From NCBI GenBank assembly GCA_944474755.1, contig OX104115.1:33491080-33555079 (forward strand): a DNA stretch of 64,000 bases, read 5' to 3'. Numbering within the stretch: the first letter of the stretch is position 1; every line of letters starts with the position of its first letter. Below are positions 11,461-23,128 of the stretch, piece by piece. Made by a program: the position numbers and the translations under genes. Origin of the DNA: Limnoperna fortunei (lineage: Eukaryota; Mollusca; Bivalvia; Mytilida; Modiolidae). The notes under the pieces are model-generated. The model saw nothing but the letters and a program-made list of their open reading frames with translations. It was not told the DNA's origin and searched no databases.

Positions 11461-11568
11461 GTGCGGCACGTATAAGCACTAGCAGTTATAGATTACATAA
11501 GAATGCAACAACTCGTGCGGCATGTATAAGCACTATCAGTTATAGATTACATAAGGATGCAACAACTC
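11461..11568 (+). repeat. 54-bp tandem duplication, two copies
   Basis: GTGCGGCACGTATAAGCACT starts copy one at 11461, and GTGCGGCATGTATAAGCACT starts copy two at 11515. Both end in GCAACAACTC. Only a few differences are visible. Confidence 0.85.
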
Positions 11569-11660
11569 GTAATGTTCCTTGTTCACCTTACGTTGACATG
11601 TAAATAATGAAGTTGAACTAGTCGTTAGTCTTATATCAGATGATGAATAAAATTAAAATT

Positions 11661-11717
11661 GCTACCCCCTTTTGTTATTGGTCGCTAACGCAGCGACCAA
11701 TAACAGAAAGGGGGAGC
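11661..11717. repeat. Strong hairpin, 57 bp
   Basis: GTTATTGGTCGCT and AGCGACCAATAAC face each other around AACGC. The stem extends outward through CCCCCTTT/AAAGGGGG with a small mismatch. It probably represents a short foldback repeat; there is no U-tract or gene to suggest a terminator. Confidence 0.75.
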
Positions 11718-11917
11718 AGGTGAAAGATTACATTTTAAGTATAGATTGTCACTTTTTTTGGCTGTTTAAATTCAGTTAAATGGTAAGATCGGGATAGAGA
11801 CGCGCAACGCGTTATTTTCCCATTACCCATGCCAGATACGAGCAGCCAGAGCGACAGAAAATTATTATGCCTGCAGTAGAGGCTGAACAACGCCATTTGT
11901 CTGTTTACAATCTTGTA

Positions 11918-11989
11918 GTTAACTGAATATAGCTGAAATATTGCTGCTCGGGCGTTAAACATCATTAATCAATCAATCAATCAATCTAT
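11918..11989 (+). repeat. SINE-like 3' tail (GCTCGGGCGTTAAAC...(ATCA)n)
   Basis: CTGAATATAGCTGAAATATTGCTGCTCGGGCGTTAAACATCATTAATC is followed by (AATC)n. The same tail ends the element at 13821-14249. No head is recognisable here. Confidence 0.7.
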
Positions 11990-13120
11990 CGTAGTTGGAA
12001 ACATGTACAAGTTGTGAAATCATAAGTAAGAAATTATCACTTTCCAATCAACAAGATTTGGTTGTTTTTTATGAACCAGGATCAGCAGACGAATTTACAT
12101 GGCAGCAAATATATCAGTTCACGTCAAGTATCGCAAGCAGACGAAACTATCGTTGCACGTTTTTTTTAATTCACGTAAATATAACATTGAAAAAACCACA
12201 TTTCGTCGGTATTTTCTTCGCGTGTCGAGTTTTGAATTTATTTTGACGTAGTTGCTTACGAGAAGTCGAGTCAAAATGGAGGAAAGAAAATATTCTCTAA
12301 ACAGAAAAAATACATTATTAAAGGAAGAACATTTGAAGTTGTGTTAAGTTATTTTTGTTAACGAAATTTAAATTCTATAAACATAGAAGCAGTTTTGTTA
12401 CACACTTTTCTCCTACAACGGAGATTTTTGCGAAGTTGCGTAGACATTGGAGATTAAAATTGAAAACTTCCGGTTGCAAGAATTTTTTACAACTCTATAG
12501 TCTCATAGTCATAAGGATACTTCTAACATTAAGCGAGCTATCGCTTGCTATAATGAAAATTCAGTATAAAAAAATTCAGATTCGATAACCTGTCGATGTT
12601 TTGTACTTGTTACAAATCGTCCTTGACTTTTGCTAAGGGAATTTTAAGTCAACAACTTTTTGTTTCTTAAGGGACCTTGCATTGTTTACAAGCGTTCATC
12701 TGCTTTCGCGACGATCAATTGTAGTCGGATAAACCGCGAGACTTTTCCCGCCTTAGCTGCAGACGACATTACCCGAAAGATTTCTAATAGACAATACTCA
12801 ATTGTTCCTAACGCACACTTCTGTTCTAATTTAGGTCAAATTTTACAATGGCAAATTGCCCTATCAAAAGGAGAAAACCGACGTATATTTTAAGACGCTG
12901 AATATCTTGAAGAAATAATTGTTGCTTTCCAAAAGTTACCCTTCTTGATCTACAAAACGAGCATAATCTAAACCATACGCGGTAAGCAGTTTTCATTTGT
13001 CACGCAGAGAACCTTCACCAAAATACGATCACTTGTAGTATACGTTGGTCTGCATTCTCCTGGTCCATTTGATCGGACATATCGCAAATGGACGGTACTT
13101 TTCTTCTGATATGAGAACAT
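11990..13120. other. No recognisable gene
   Basis: Several short open frames occur (for example about 11995-12246 and 12660-12893), but none shows a family signature, splice sites or conserved neighbours. I treat the stretch as non-coding. Confidence 0.4.
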
Positions 13121-13227
13121 GGTGCCGTTTCATAAAGCGATCGTTAGCTTAACATGCTCGTTATCCAATGCAATTTAAATGGCATAACTTGCACGTTAAG
13201 CTTACGATCGCTTAATGAAACGGCACC
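13121..13227. mobile_element. Foldback MITE, 107 bp
   Basis: GGTGCCGTTTCATAAAGCGA at the left is mirrored by GCGATCGCTTAATGAAACGGCACC-type sequence at the right. The stem continues through TCGTTAGCTTAAC / GTTAAGCTTACGA. Arms are about 33 bp with two or three mismatches and the loop is about 40 bp. The 'GTTTCA(T/C)AAA' start resembles the foldback near 22607-22692. Confidence 0.8.
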
Positions 13228-13336
13228 CTGGTCTCCTTGTGGAAATACTGGACAATGTATTAATGCCAAGATATGCTTATGTAGGATAAAACGCTGAGTT
13301 ATAGGAAATTTTCAATGTGTAAAATCCGGCGGGTTA

Positions 13337-13383
13337 CTCACAAACTAAATAAAGTCCGAAGCACTTTATGTAAAGTTTGTGAG
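13337..13383. repeat. Short imperfect hairpin
   Basis: CTCACAAACT..ATAAAGT faces ACTTTATG..AAGTTTGTGAG. Nothing links it to a gene. Confidence 0.5.
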
Positions 13384-13820
13384 GTAGTCGCCGAAGTTTA
13401 CGCATTGATAATTTATTAAAACATAGTGTTCAATAATTATAATTCTTTGAAAGCTACAAAATGAAATTGTTATTTATTTATATTTTATTTGAATTAATTA
13501 TAAATCATTGCGGCAGGCAAAACAATATCTCCTCTCCTTTAAGATAAGCTAGGAGGACGCAATCTTGTTTATATTAGATGCTGAAGATAGCTCCCTCAGA
13601 GGAAATATCGAATTTCTAAATAATCTGAGATGACGTAATTTAAGTGTTTTATTCAATCAAAGCTCCTAATATATACACATTCGACCAGAATAGATTTTTT
13701 TCTGTTAAAATTTTATCACACCGTTTGCCCCATTGTATTTGTGTTTTTATTTCACATTTAGTCAATTATATATATTTGATGCAAAAGAAATAAAACTATT
13801 TATTAATTGTTAAACCAAGG

Positions 13821-14249
13821 AGACCGGGCCCGTGCGGGATCCGGGTGGCCAAAAGAATAGACCGCAGTCGCGCTAGCTTGTCGTAAAAGGCGACTAAATA
13901 GCGCCCAGTACCCTGACCGGCGTGTCAGGTCGGTTTGCCTAAAGACCGACTGGGATGTGTGCCCCAGGTGGTTGAATGGGGTACCCCTGGCAAGCTGGGG
14001 TTGTCAGGTTATAATACGGAAAACGATTTCGATCCCGCTACAGGAGGCTGAATTGCCCGACCCTTCCCATCCTTCCATTTGCCAGTGGCGGTCTAAAATC
14101 CGTTACCCCTATTTTTCCTTGTGTCCCATCCCATTTTTATTCATCATTTCATGTTCATTTTATCATCCATTTCATGTTCATCGCCTGAATATAGCTGAAA
14201 TAATGCTGCTCGGGCGTTAAACACCATTAATCAATCAATCATCAATCAA
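13821..14249 (+). mobile_element. SINE-like non-autonomous element, about 430 bp
   Basis: It has a G+C-rich head (GACCGGGCCCGTGCGGGATC), a middle containing CTTGTCGTAAAAGGCGACTAAA, and the tail CTGAATATAGCTGAAATAATGCTGCTCGGGCGTTAAACACC with (AATC)n. Base composition differs sharply from the A+T-rich surroundings, which marks the boundaries. I could not confirm pol III boxes. The open frame at 13957-14220 lies inside it and is not considered a gene. Confidence 0.7.
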
Positions 14250-14609
14250 GGATACCGACAATAGGCAACGTCTAACAGGTAGAACAGTACAATCAATATA
14301 TACAGTCAGGTATAGCAAGAAAGATAACTCTATAATCAAGAAAGTTGGGGGCTTGAAGTAAAAATGAGTTATCGCACAATTATAACAATAGTTATGTTGT
14401 GTTATGTATATAAACAGGAACCTATAAATCAAGTTAGTTATACTAGTCCCAGATATAAAGTTGTACTTAAAACACTCTAAACTTTAAATACAAAATTTTT
14501 TATTATTTTTATGGGGTTCAAAGAATTATAGATTTTAGTGATCAAATTCTAATATAGATTTTGTAAAATGAAAAGAAAAAAGTACTATTGATAGAACATC
14601 TTTTAATTA

Positions 14610-14776
14610 GGAGATAACTGTATTGTAATTGAAGATTTGCTAGCATCAATTTGTGATTCGATGGTCGGAAATTGAGTTAATTGGCGACGCGTAAGCGAAG
14701 CTAGTAAACGGATACTTCCGACCATCAAATCACAAATTGATGACGGCAAATCTTCAAATACAATACAGTTATCTCC
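14610..14776. mobile_element. Long-TIR foldback element, 167 bp
   Basis: GGAGATAACTGTATTG starts the left arm and CAATACAGTTATCTCC ends the right arm. The arms extend about 60 bp on each side, to TCGATGGTCGGA / TCCGACCATCAA, leaving a loop of about 45 bp with GGCGACGCGTAAGCG. Arm identity is high by eye, with a few mismatches. Confidence 0.85.
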
Positions 14777-14996
14777 ATTATAATGCTACGGCAATAAAAA
14801 ACTAAATTAACTGATTAGAATTGGAATTTTGTATTTGCCGGAAATAACGTCTGCGCTTGCGTTAAAATCTGACGGCATCAATCGTGGAATTGATACCATG
14901 AAATTATTCACGTTATCCAATCAGAATTGACGTTACAACTGCATTAGAACTGCATTAGAACTAAAATTTACAGTCATACATGTAACACTATGTGGG

Positions 14997-15004
14997 TATA
15001 TAAA
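14997..15004 (+). promoter_or_regulatory. Candidate TATA box for copy A
   Basis: TATATAAA lies 137 bp upstream of the signal-peptide ATG at 15141. The support is positional only. Confidence 0.35.
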
Positions 15005-15140
15005 AAATATTGTATTTAAGGAATCTTTTACTTTGTACATCAATTAACACAAGAAAGAGGATTGTTACCGGTTAATATCAATACTCAAAGCATTGCGTAC
15101 TTGCTGCAGCGACCATATATATATTATGTATATGTATGAC

Positions 15141-15213
15141 ATGTTAGAACAAATGAGAGTTGTCCTCATTGTTGTTTCTACAATGTTAATAGTTCATCAG
15201 TCAAGTAATGAAG
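15141..15213 (+). CDS. Signal-peptide exon of copy A
   Basis: ATGTTAGAACAAATG starts a frame with a basic residue followed by a hydrophobic core (MRVVLIVVSTMLIVHQ), then polar residues, as in a secretory signal. It ends at AAG|GTACGA with one base left over (phase 1), matching the phase of every domain-boundary intron in genes B and C. An alternative start is the internal Met five codons on. Confidence 0.55.
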
Positions 15214-16267
15214 GTACGAATGTAAGTTTAAGTTGCTAGTTTCCGCAGCTGACAGAAATGAATTCTTTCTTTTCTACTACATGTACCTATAAATAGTCTG
15301 CTGCCTTTGAGCGGTCTGTGGATCTAGATCCACTGTTTTGGAACGCATAAAAAAGGATGGACTTGGTTGATGTTGTTAATTTATCCCAAGAGTTCATTGC
15401 GGTTGGTAAGTCCCATAATGTTACAAAGCGGTAGACGCAAGGGGTCAGTAGACATCTGTAGATGATAAAGATTATAACATAATACCAAACACCAAGGAAA
15501 CTGTAAAACAGTTCTGAATGATATATTAACGAAAACCACACATTAAGTTGAACAGGGTTGTTATTTGAAAGGCATCATCCTGACTAAATGTAAAATATAA
15601 AAAAAACTTTCTTCTGCTATCTTTTTGTCTTTGTCTTGTGTTAATAAGACGCCGCAGAAATTAAGCTTCATACGAATACAGGAATAAATCACCAGGGGGG
15701 GGGGGAGGCGGCACAGATTGTACCCATAAGAATTCCTATTCCCTTTTGAAAAACACATCATTTAAAAGTTACAAATATGTTGTCGTAATCAGAAAATCTA
15801 TTTAACTATTAGCTTGTTCTTCGCTGTAACAAAATTTGCCTTATGGTTCTTTAGAAGAAAAAAACGTGTTGTTGTAACCTAAAACTACATATTTGTAGGC
15901 ATATGTGGAAGTAAAGGCTTTATGCGTGAATTCTTCAGACGATATTTAAGTTTCTCGTGAGGAAAGGTAGCATAAATAGTTGAAAAATGAAAGGTTCTGA
16001 CAAATGAAATTTTAGATATCGATCTCCATTTTTAATCTTCCAAAAATTCTAAAGAATTTTTCAGAATCCATATGTGATTAATATTACTTTCTAAATAAAC
16101 TGTGTCTAGAATTTATGCTATAGACGCAAGGTATAATAATGTAGGCTAAACGAGACCAATAACCGATGCAACGTCATATATTATTTTTTAAACATGATAA
16201 TAAGCCGATGGTTTTCACTGTGCTTGTGTAAGGAATGAAAGTCAGGTTCCTTTTAATTTTTATTTAG

Positions 16268-16515
16268 ATGAGACCTGTAGTGATTTTGCGCCTTCACCTG
16301 TACCTTTAAGTATATTGGCTTCATATAGAAAACAGTCATCACATAATATATCGCTTTATTCCAAAACTGGCAACATTTGTAAAATTTTCAGTCTATCACA
16401 TGCCATTTTATATATTTTGTCTGTGCGGCTACTCCATATTGCATTGCGTTGGAAGACGAGGATTATACTTGACAGCCAATCTTGTAAACAACTACAGTTA
16501 TGTGACAAGACTGTG
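16268..16515 (+). pseudogene. Diverged PAN-like exon of copy A
   Basis: An acceptor TTTTATTTAG precedes a phase-1 open frame starting ETCSDFAPSP. It contains GNICKIFSLSH and ends DSQSCKQLQLCDKTV just before TAG at 16522-16524. The C-IF-SLSHA pattern and the late SCK..LCD resemble PAN/apple-like cysteine domains, but the central cysteines expected in that fold are missing. The donor is uncertain. Confidence 0.35.
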
Positions 16516-16524
16516 GATAGTTAG

Positions 16525-17912
16525 AAGCTTGTACATAAATTTATTTTTTTTATAATAAAGAAGAGAGACTAGCGTGCGCAAAAAAAATAATTTTACAACT
16601 AGTAGATTGATAAAGACAAGAAACAAAAAAGGACCCAGAATTGAGACCTGGAATACACAATTATTGATATCAACCAGAACTAGATCCGTCCTAAATTTCT
16701 ACTTTCTCTCATGTAAATTATCTGCAATGTGACCTATATACTCATTTTGTTATTGATATAATAACCTTTGCCAAACGCTTTAAAAATCTTTTAAGATGTC
16801 ACAAAAGACATTTTTTCTGCATCCAAATTGCTTATTACTTTTTTTGGTATAAATATACAAATAGGTAAACAGTTGAGTCTTTATGCATGAAAGAGCATTG
16901 ATGTTCTTTTAAAAGTTTTATTTTTAAGAACAAAAGTAATGATATATGTCTACATATAATCTTTTCCATCATTTTACATACAACATGAGTTACACCATAT
17001 ATTTGTATTAATGGGTGTAACAAGAGGCTGTTTCTAAGTGTTTGGTAAACTGTCACACTGCAGGGACGTGTTAAATCAGTGACGGTGGATAAACCAATAA
17101 GATATGAGATGCGATGGCATCTGGTTCTCTTCTCCTGGTTTTGATACGGCTAGATTACGGAAGAGGATGTGTATCGGTTATACAAAGTTAATCTTCAATT
17201 ATATATCTGAAAAAATACTGAGTATATTACTATTATCAGCTGGATAGACACTTATTAACTAAATAAAATAGAAGTACACGTATCTCAATTTTATATAAAA
17301 TACTATTCATAAAGAATAAAAGTTTCAAAAACTAACTTCAACTCCTTAACAAAACGGGTTAGTAATATTTGCACGGTCTAATTTTTTAAACTCTAATTTC
17401 AGTAAATTATTAAAGGCCTCTCACGTGGAGTTAAGATTTTACGAATGAAATAAAGATCATGTATTACTTGCGGGTAAAATGTAATCACCACCAAACAAAC
17501 AGCATCTTATCTTTAACATTGTGGCTACCTGTATCTCTTGCTGTTTAATTTGTGTGCCACGGCTAGCTACGTTTAATAAGATTTATATTTTATTTCAAAA
17601 TAACATAACAGTATTCATATTTCTCTTAATATACAAATTTCATATATATTTTTTAACTCAAGCGGTTACCCATATTTTGCCGCTTTTGTGCATAAATATC
17701 AAGATTAGGTCATCTTGTGCTAACTGCCATTTCTTCCATTCCAATTTGCTTACTTTGCGATGTGTTACTAATTTGTTATTGATTTTCTCGGGTTACATGT
17801 ATATTAAAACTTTATTTATTTTTCGCATGTAATTGTTGTTATTGATCAAGAGATTTTGCTTTGTTTTATATTAGTGTATTAAGTTTCTGCATCGCTATAT
17901 TGTTATAAAAGT
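16525..17912. other. Intron-like AT-rich DNA of copy A
   Basis: I see no exon with acceptor, donor and phase matching the array genes. The open frame at 17521-17832 is hydrophobic and T-rich and probably chance. Confidence 0.4.
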
Positions 17913-17981
17913 CCTGAATATAAATGAAATATTGCTTGTTGGATGTAAAAAATCAATCAATCAATCAATTAATTAATCAAT
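17913..17981 (+). repeat. SINE-like tail fragment
   Basis: CTGAATATAAATGAAATATTGCTTGTTGGATGTAA is followed by (AATC)n. It is a diverged relative of the tail at 11918 and of the minus-strand fragment at 39953-39998. Confidence 0.6.
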
Positions 17982-18269
17982 ATTGTTATAGTAAAGGACC
18001 AACAGTGCAGCGTTGATATTCCTTGAACACATTGGCCTAAACAAACTTTGTTTTCTTTATAAATTTATGCCCACTTTTTTGTCATTTTACTGTTTTTCTT
18101 AATAGGCTGTTCTTGTTATAAATAAAACAAATTATAAGGCTGTATTTTGGTTCTCAATCTCAATGTAAATAAACAACCAAGCTAGATTCAACATAAGTAT
18201 ATGTACCCAAGTTTGACGCGTGTGACAGGACAGTTGTCAGTTTGTGTGTATAACTAACATCTTCTTAAG

Positions 18270-19105
18270 AACTAATACATACGTCGTCAGAATCAAAAGA
18301 CCCTACAACACCAGAATGAATAGAGGCAACAACTAAACATGCAACACCAGAATCAATAGAAGCAACACATAAACATACAACAACAGAATCAATAGAAGCT
18401 ACAACTAAACATGCAACACCAGAATCAATAGAAGCAACACATAAACATACAACAACAGAATCAATAGAAGCTACAACTAAACATACAACACCAGAATCAA
18501 TAGAAGCTACAACTAAACATACAACACCAGAATCAATAGAAGCTACACATAAACATACAACACCAGAATCAATAGAAGCTACAACTAAACATACAATACC
18601 AGAATCAATAGAAGCTACAAATAAACATACAATACCAGAATCAATAGAAGCTACAAATAAACATACAACACCAGAATCAATAGAAGCTACAAATAAACAT
18701 TCAACACCAGAATCAATCGAAGCAACAACTAAACATACAACACCAGAATCAATAGAAGCAACAACTAAACATACAACACCAGAATCAATAGAAGCTACAA
18801 CTAAACATACAACACCAGAATCAATAGAAGCTACAACTATACGTAAAACAGTAGAAAAAAAAAATAGAAGCAAAAACTATACGTAAAACAGTCGAATAAA
18901 GAGAAGATACAACTAAACATTCAACACCAGAAGCAATAGAAACTAAAACAATATACACAACATCAGAATCTACGGAATATGCAGCAGCACATACGTCATC
19001 AGAAGTAACAGAAACTTTAATTTTTAAACCGTTATTAGAATCAATAAATCTTAAAACAGAAGGTACGTCGTCAGAATCAGTGGAACCTACAACAGTACGT
19101 ACACC
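18270..19105 (+). pseudogene. Mucin-repeat exon of copy A, with stops
   Basis: About sixteen 36-bp units encode TPESIEATTKHT on the + strand, closely related to gene B's TTESTETTALQT units. An in-frame TGA sits in the first units (CCAGAATGAATAGAG, about 18310-18324). After about 18850 the frame is lost in an A-rich stretch, with remnants such as SSESVEPTTVRT near 19070-19098. A long open frame on the opposite strand is only the shadow of a repeat that lacks stops. Confidence 0.75.
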
Positions 19106-19115
19106 ATACGACCCA

Positions 19116-19349
19116 GGGCCTCGGTGGCCGTGTGGAAATGTAAATCGTTTACTCTTGATCACATGGTCTGTCAACACTGAGGTTGAGGGTTCAAGTCTCG
19201 GTGCGGGCAGGGTGCATTCGACTCTAATTTACAAGTATTGGCATTTCGGGGTTTTCTCTGTGTATTTCGGCTTCTTTCCACAATAAAACTGCTGAAAATT
19301 TACTGTAAGTGGCGTCAAACGGCATTAAAACAAAAAAAAAAAAAAAAAA
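19116..19349 (+). repeat. tRNA-derived SINE copy with poly-A tail
   Basis: The head GGGCCTCGGTGGCCG-GTGG has a damaged A box. It is followed by the B-box-like GGGTTCAAGTC (about 19187), the family body, AGTGGCGTCAAAC, and an A-rich tail to 19349. It lies directly at the end of the decayed mucin tract. Confidence 0.8.
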
Positions 19350-20119
19350 CAACACCATAAGATTCAACAGAAGCTAGAAGCATAGCACCAGGTGATTGGA
19401 GTTGTATTATATTTAGATATTCAGTTGGGAATCGGAAAAAAGATGTTCCATGAAAGGTGCTAAAGGCAGAATAGAATAATTTAAAATAACCTGTGTTTAA
19501 AGCCTAGAGTGCTGATGTGTAGATTCTCCTTAAAAGTTTTATCATAACAACAATCTCTTCTGATGATAGCATGATTTTAAGAAATATATTTCTTCGCTCT
19601 ACAATATAAATATGATTGTTATTTAAATATTAGGTTAAATTGTAAAATGTAAAGATTTTGCAATCAAAAGCAATAAAATCTCTATGAACATTACGGTACT
19701 ATAGGATAAAATAAAACGCAAAATATCAAGCTTCTACATCCTATAGTTGCTTAAAAACTGTGACATAAATTTTTCTTACGGTCATACGGACAGGCGGGCG
19801 GACGGACATACAAGAGTAAAACAGTATATCCCTCTTCCTTGAAGTGGGGGTATACAAATGTGACATGGACTACCGTCTTGCGTTATGTTTAGCGTTGAAT
19901 GCGTCAAATTTTCAAGTTATCTACATTTGGTAAGTTTGTCAATAAGCAATTATAAAGAAACTTAAAATGATATCTTAGAAAAGCACAGAGCAATAAAAAA
20001 TGCATGTCATTTTTGTTACCATTTCAACACACTGATTTCAGTTTTTTTTTATCTTATCGTTTCAACAATACGTGATAAGTAACTATGTTTGTTCTGTTAT
20101 ATGCACTTTAATAACTTAA
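19350..20119. other. AT-rich DNA; one dispersed-repeat end
   Basis: CGGACAGGCGGGCGGACGGACA at about 19788 matches the end of the repeat at 4802-5060. I see no gene. Confidence 0.4.
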
Positions 20120-20591
20120 TAATCAATATATCACCGACTAACGGTTCTGCGATATTGATTTTCAATTTTCGCCAATTTAAAAAAAACATATCCATAGGAT
20201 ATTTTATCCATAGATCGACTAATTACAAATTCTGGTGTAGAAATATTTTATAATGTATAATTAGAAAATAAGGTGGTCATCAGATGTTTTTGTATTTATG
20301 ATGCTAACGCAAATAAATTATTACTTTAAAAGCGTTATTTAAAGAGAACGTGTACTATTTTTTTTTGTTACGCAATACCAGACACAAGTAAATAGTATTC
20401 GGTTATGTAGTCCGCCTATAACCAAATGTGTTATGTACGGACAATATTTGCTCTGGCTGCATGAAGTAAATTAATTTAAACTTAGTTATCTGTCAGTATG
20501 TGCACTTTTAAAAACACTTATAACCATTGATATGATAAGTAGCATGAAGTTTTCGAAAATGCCGTTATATACGTATTCTTGTTTAGCACAT
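20120..20591 (+). promoter_or_regulatory. Duplicated, degenerate promoter region of copy A'
   Basis: Ordered blocks match the promoter of gene B: 'ATCAATAT..CGAC..ACG.T.CTGCGATATT' (20122 vs about 26779), 'CCAGACACA.GTAAATAG' with 'CAGTATTTGCTCT'-like sequence (20379-20480 vs 26971-27075), and 'ACCATTG...AGTAG' (20523 vs 27091). Where gene B has TATAAA after AGTAG, this copy reads CATGAA, so the TATA box is lost. Confidence 0.7.
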
Positions 20592-21337
20592 ATGCCCAAT
20601 ACCAGGAAGAAAAAATATATAATAATTTAAATGGTGTTTCCACATTGCACATTCCATATGTTTATTTCTTCCACACAAGTATGATTTTTTTCTTCTTCAA
20701 GATGAAACAAAAAAATAATAATTTATTGAAATATTTTCAACAAATTAACTAATTTTAAAGTTTTCAGTACTGCGGTAGTAATTAAGTAATACAGTTCTTA
20801 TTTGCACTCATAAATGCAACACTTCAACTTATTGATAACAGATAACTGGCGGATTTTGGAACAATGACGGATCACAGACTGATTCCTGATAAATACATCC
20901 GTCACAAATCATGAATCCGTCATTACCTCGGTCACCGTCAGCGATCAGTCCGACAAGTCCGATCCAGAATCCGTCATTTTTATTTGCATAAATCGGTAAG
21001 TTTATTGACAGATGCCTAAGAGTTAATAATTTTAAGACAAAACGAATGTAGTATATTATATACTTTTAAAAAAAGACACGCATAGCTTCTTTTAATTTTT
21101 AAAAATGAATTTTAATAATAACTAATTATAATTTAATATGTCAATTGAAACCTTTTAAATATACAGGTAATTTTAAATGGTTTAGCGTATTTTGTTTATA
21201 CTTGGCATATTGCCACATTATAAAAAGACACTTGAAAAGTGCATACACCGTAAATTGCAGTGAAATTTTGAAAGCGCTTCCAACGGAAAGTTCGTAGTCG
21301 ACTCAACCGTCTATCGGTAGGGTATAATATAATAAAG

Positions 21338-23128
21338 AAATAGGTTGATAGTCTAATTCGTCAAAGATACAAGAAGAATCATCAGACGACTAAAGGCTGG
21401 ATTCTCGCAGAGTGATGTTGCACGGACCGAGAATGTCAACCAGAGTACTATTTCCAGACTATGACCCGATTCCAGCAGACCGGTATGACAAATGACCGTC
21501 AAAAAAGTGGTAGACCACACATAACCACAACCCGCCAAGTTAGATACATCCGGGTATTATATCTACGGAATCGGACAGTCACAGGAACAACAACTACAGT
21601 CGAAACACCAGGATTGATAAGAATCAGCTCTCAAACTATCGGAAACCGGCTGCGACAGCATGAAATTAGGCACAGAAGATAGTTTTTTGTGGTAGTTTTA
21701 ACGACGTTACATTCATGGAAATGAGTCAGATGGTGCAACAGATTGACGAACTGCAAATTCCATAACCAGCGCAGAATCTGGTGTAGTGACGAGTCGCGGT
21801 TCCTGCTACAGAATAGTGATAGTAGAACACGTGTTTACCGCCAACGAAATGAGCAATTTGTGCAGTCATGTTTCCAGGAGGTAGTGTAACGTGCAACCCC
21901 CCACGTCACTTAAATATATAGGGATCGTACCGGATTGATCTCCGGATTCCAATGCTATCAGCTATAATAGCACGGTAGCGGGTTTAACTAGAAACTCAGA
22001 AGGTACAAGTTTAATACTATTATTACAAGTCTCAGCACGCTGAGCCCACCTTTTCAGCAGTGCAATGCCCACTGCTGAACACCCTCTGCACAGCAGCACT
22101 ATAAAGCACTGCTGATATAGCTCGTCAGCACAACGGTGCCTAATTGCTGAATCACTTTTCTATCCCACCAGTTTCCACTGCTAAAACCCCTCAGCTCAGT
22201 GCTAACTTCGGTAACACAATAATATACGGTTAGAAATTACCTCTCAGCACGCCAAAGCATTCAGCACTACACCATTAACCAATGCTGAACCCCGTGTTGC
22301 TCTTCGGCACACTTCACCTTTTCAACAGGCAACTACGCTTCTACAATGAATGCTGAGCTATTCGTCCTATTAAATCTATAAATACAATAAATACTAATTG
22401 ATTGTTTACGAACTTTAAACGACCGCACACTAATTTTGACAACCAAAATAAATGTATTTAACACTGGAAACACATTAAAATAGCCAAAAACGAAATTGTT
22501 TTACTTGTTAAATAGGAGTTGTAAGTATGCGAAGCGATTTGTCACATCAGCTTCAGGGTGTAGGTCGCGATCTCAGATGACAGAAAATCTGGCCCCCCAT
22601 TTCCCAAAAAGTCGTACGAGTAACGACAAGTCATAAATTTTGTCCAAACCATTCAACTTAAGACTGTTCGTAAGTCGTACGACTTTTTGTGAAACAGCTG
22701 CCAGAGCTTGTTTACGTACCACACAACTTAACGGCTCAGCATTACAGAGACGACATCCTTGAACCAACTCTTCCAGTCTTCCAATTACTAGTATCGACCA
22801 CCAGATGGAATTATTCAGGACTGGACCATGCTAGAAATCACACAACTCAACTAACCAGCGAGGTAACATTAATAGGTCGCCATGGTCTGCAAAATCGCCG
22901 GATTTGAATCCCATCAAACATCAAGGGGACCAACTGTGAACACGTGTGTGAAAGACCACCGTACACCCTGGATCAACTTTGAAAGATGTTGCAAGAGCAA
23001 TGGCGAAGAATATCTCGCAAAAATGATCGTGTTTTGATAGAGTCCATGCCGATGAGACCTAGTGCAATGCGGCTTCTAGAGGTAGTCACACGCGTTACTA
23101 ATTTGCAGTTCTCCGAAAGTGACTTTAA
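21338..23128 (+). mobile_element. Tc1-like DNA transposon remnant
   Basis: Transposase pieces occur in order. There is a helix-turn-helix (RRLKAGFSQSDV then NVNQSTISRL, about 21375-21452), then after a frameshift RFQQTGMTNDRQKSGRP. WCSDESRF (first catalytic Asp, about 21779-21802) follows, then FPGGSV. After an insert come NLTAQHYRDDILEPT (about 22727-22771), DHARNHT (second Asp), and PDLNPIKHQ, where the third catalytic residue Glu of NPIE is Lys (codon 22916-22918). Frameshifts, the approximately 0.8-kb insert and the changed residue make it inactive. Terminal repeats were not resolved. Confidence 0.88.
21890..22698. mobile_element. Insert inside the Tc1-like element, TCAGCA/TGCTGA-rich with foldback end
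   Basis: Transposase coding stops after FPGGSV and resumes at ELVYVPHNL, so about 0.8 kb is foreign. From 22020 to 22350 the word TCAGCA or its complement TGCTGA recurs about ten times in both orientations. At about 22607-22692 a foldback has arms AAAAAGTCGTACGA / TCGTACGACTTTTT with extended imperfect pairing. It is not clear whether the two parts are one element or two. No coding potential was seen. Confidence 0.6.

Larger units (their letters stand above)
15141..19105 (+). pseudogene. Copy A: decayed lectin/mucin-family gene
   Basis: Three pieces line up on the + strand in the order used by intact gene B. They are a signal-peptide exon (15141-15213), a PAN-like exon with lost cysteines (16268-about 16515), and a 36-bp-repeat mucin exon (about 18270-19105) interrupted by stops. 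No lectin-domain exon and no membrane exon of its own were found. A SINE inserted at 19116 abuts the end of the mucin tract. The gene is judged non-functional, at least as a membrane protein. Confidence 0.6.

Noticed and set aside
11661..11717. Bacterial-type terminator
   Set aside because: A strong hairpin without a U-tract or adjacent operon, in a eukaryotic sequence; better read as a foldback repeat.
12660..12893. Small gene
   Set aside because: An open frame without recognisable domain, splice signals or duplicated partner in the window.
18265..18873. 202-residue minus-strand frame (VASIDSGVVCL repeats)
   Set aside because: Antisense of the TPESIEATTKHT mucin repeats of copy A, which belong to the + strand family.
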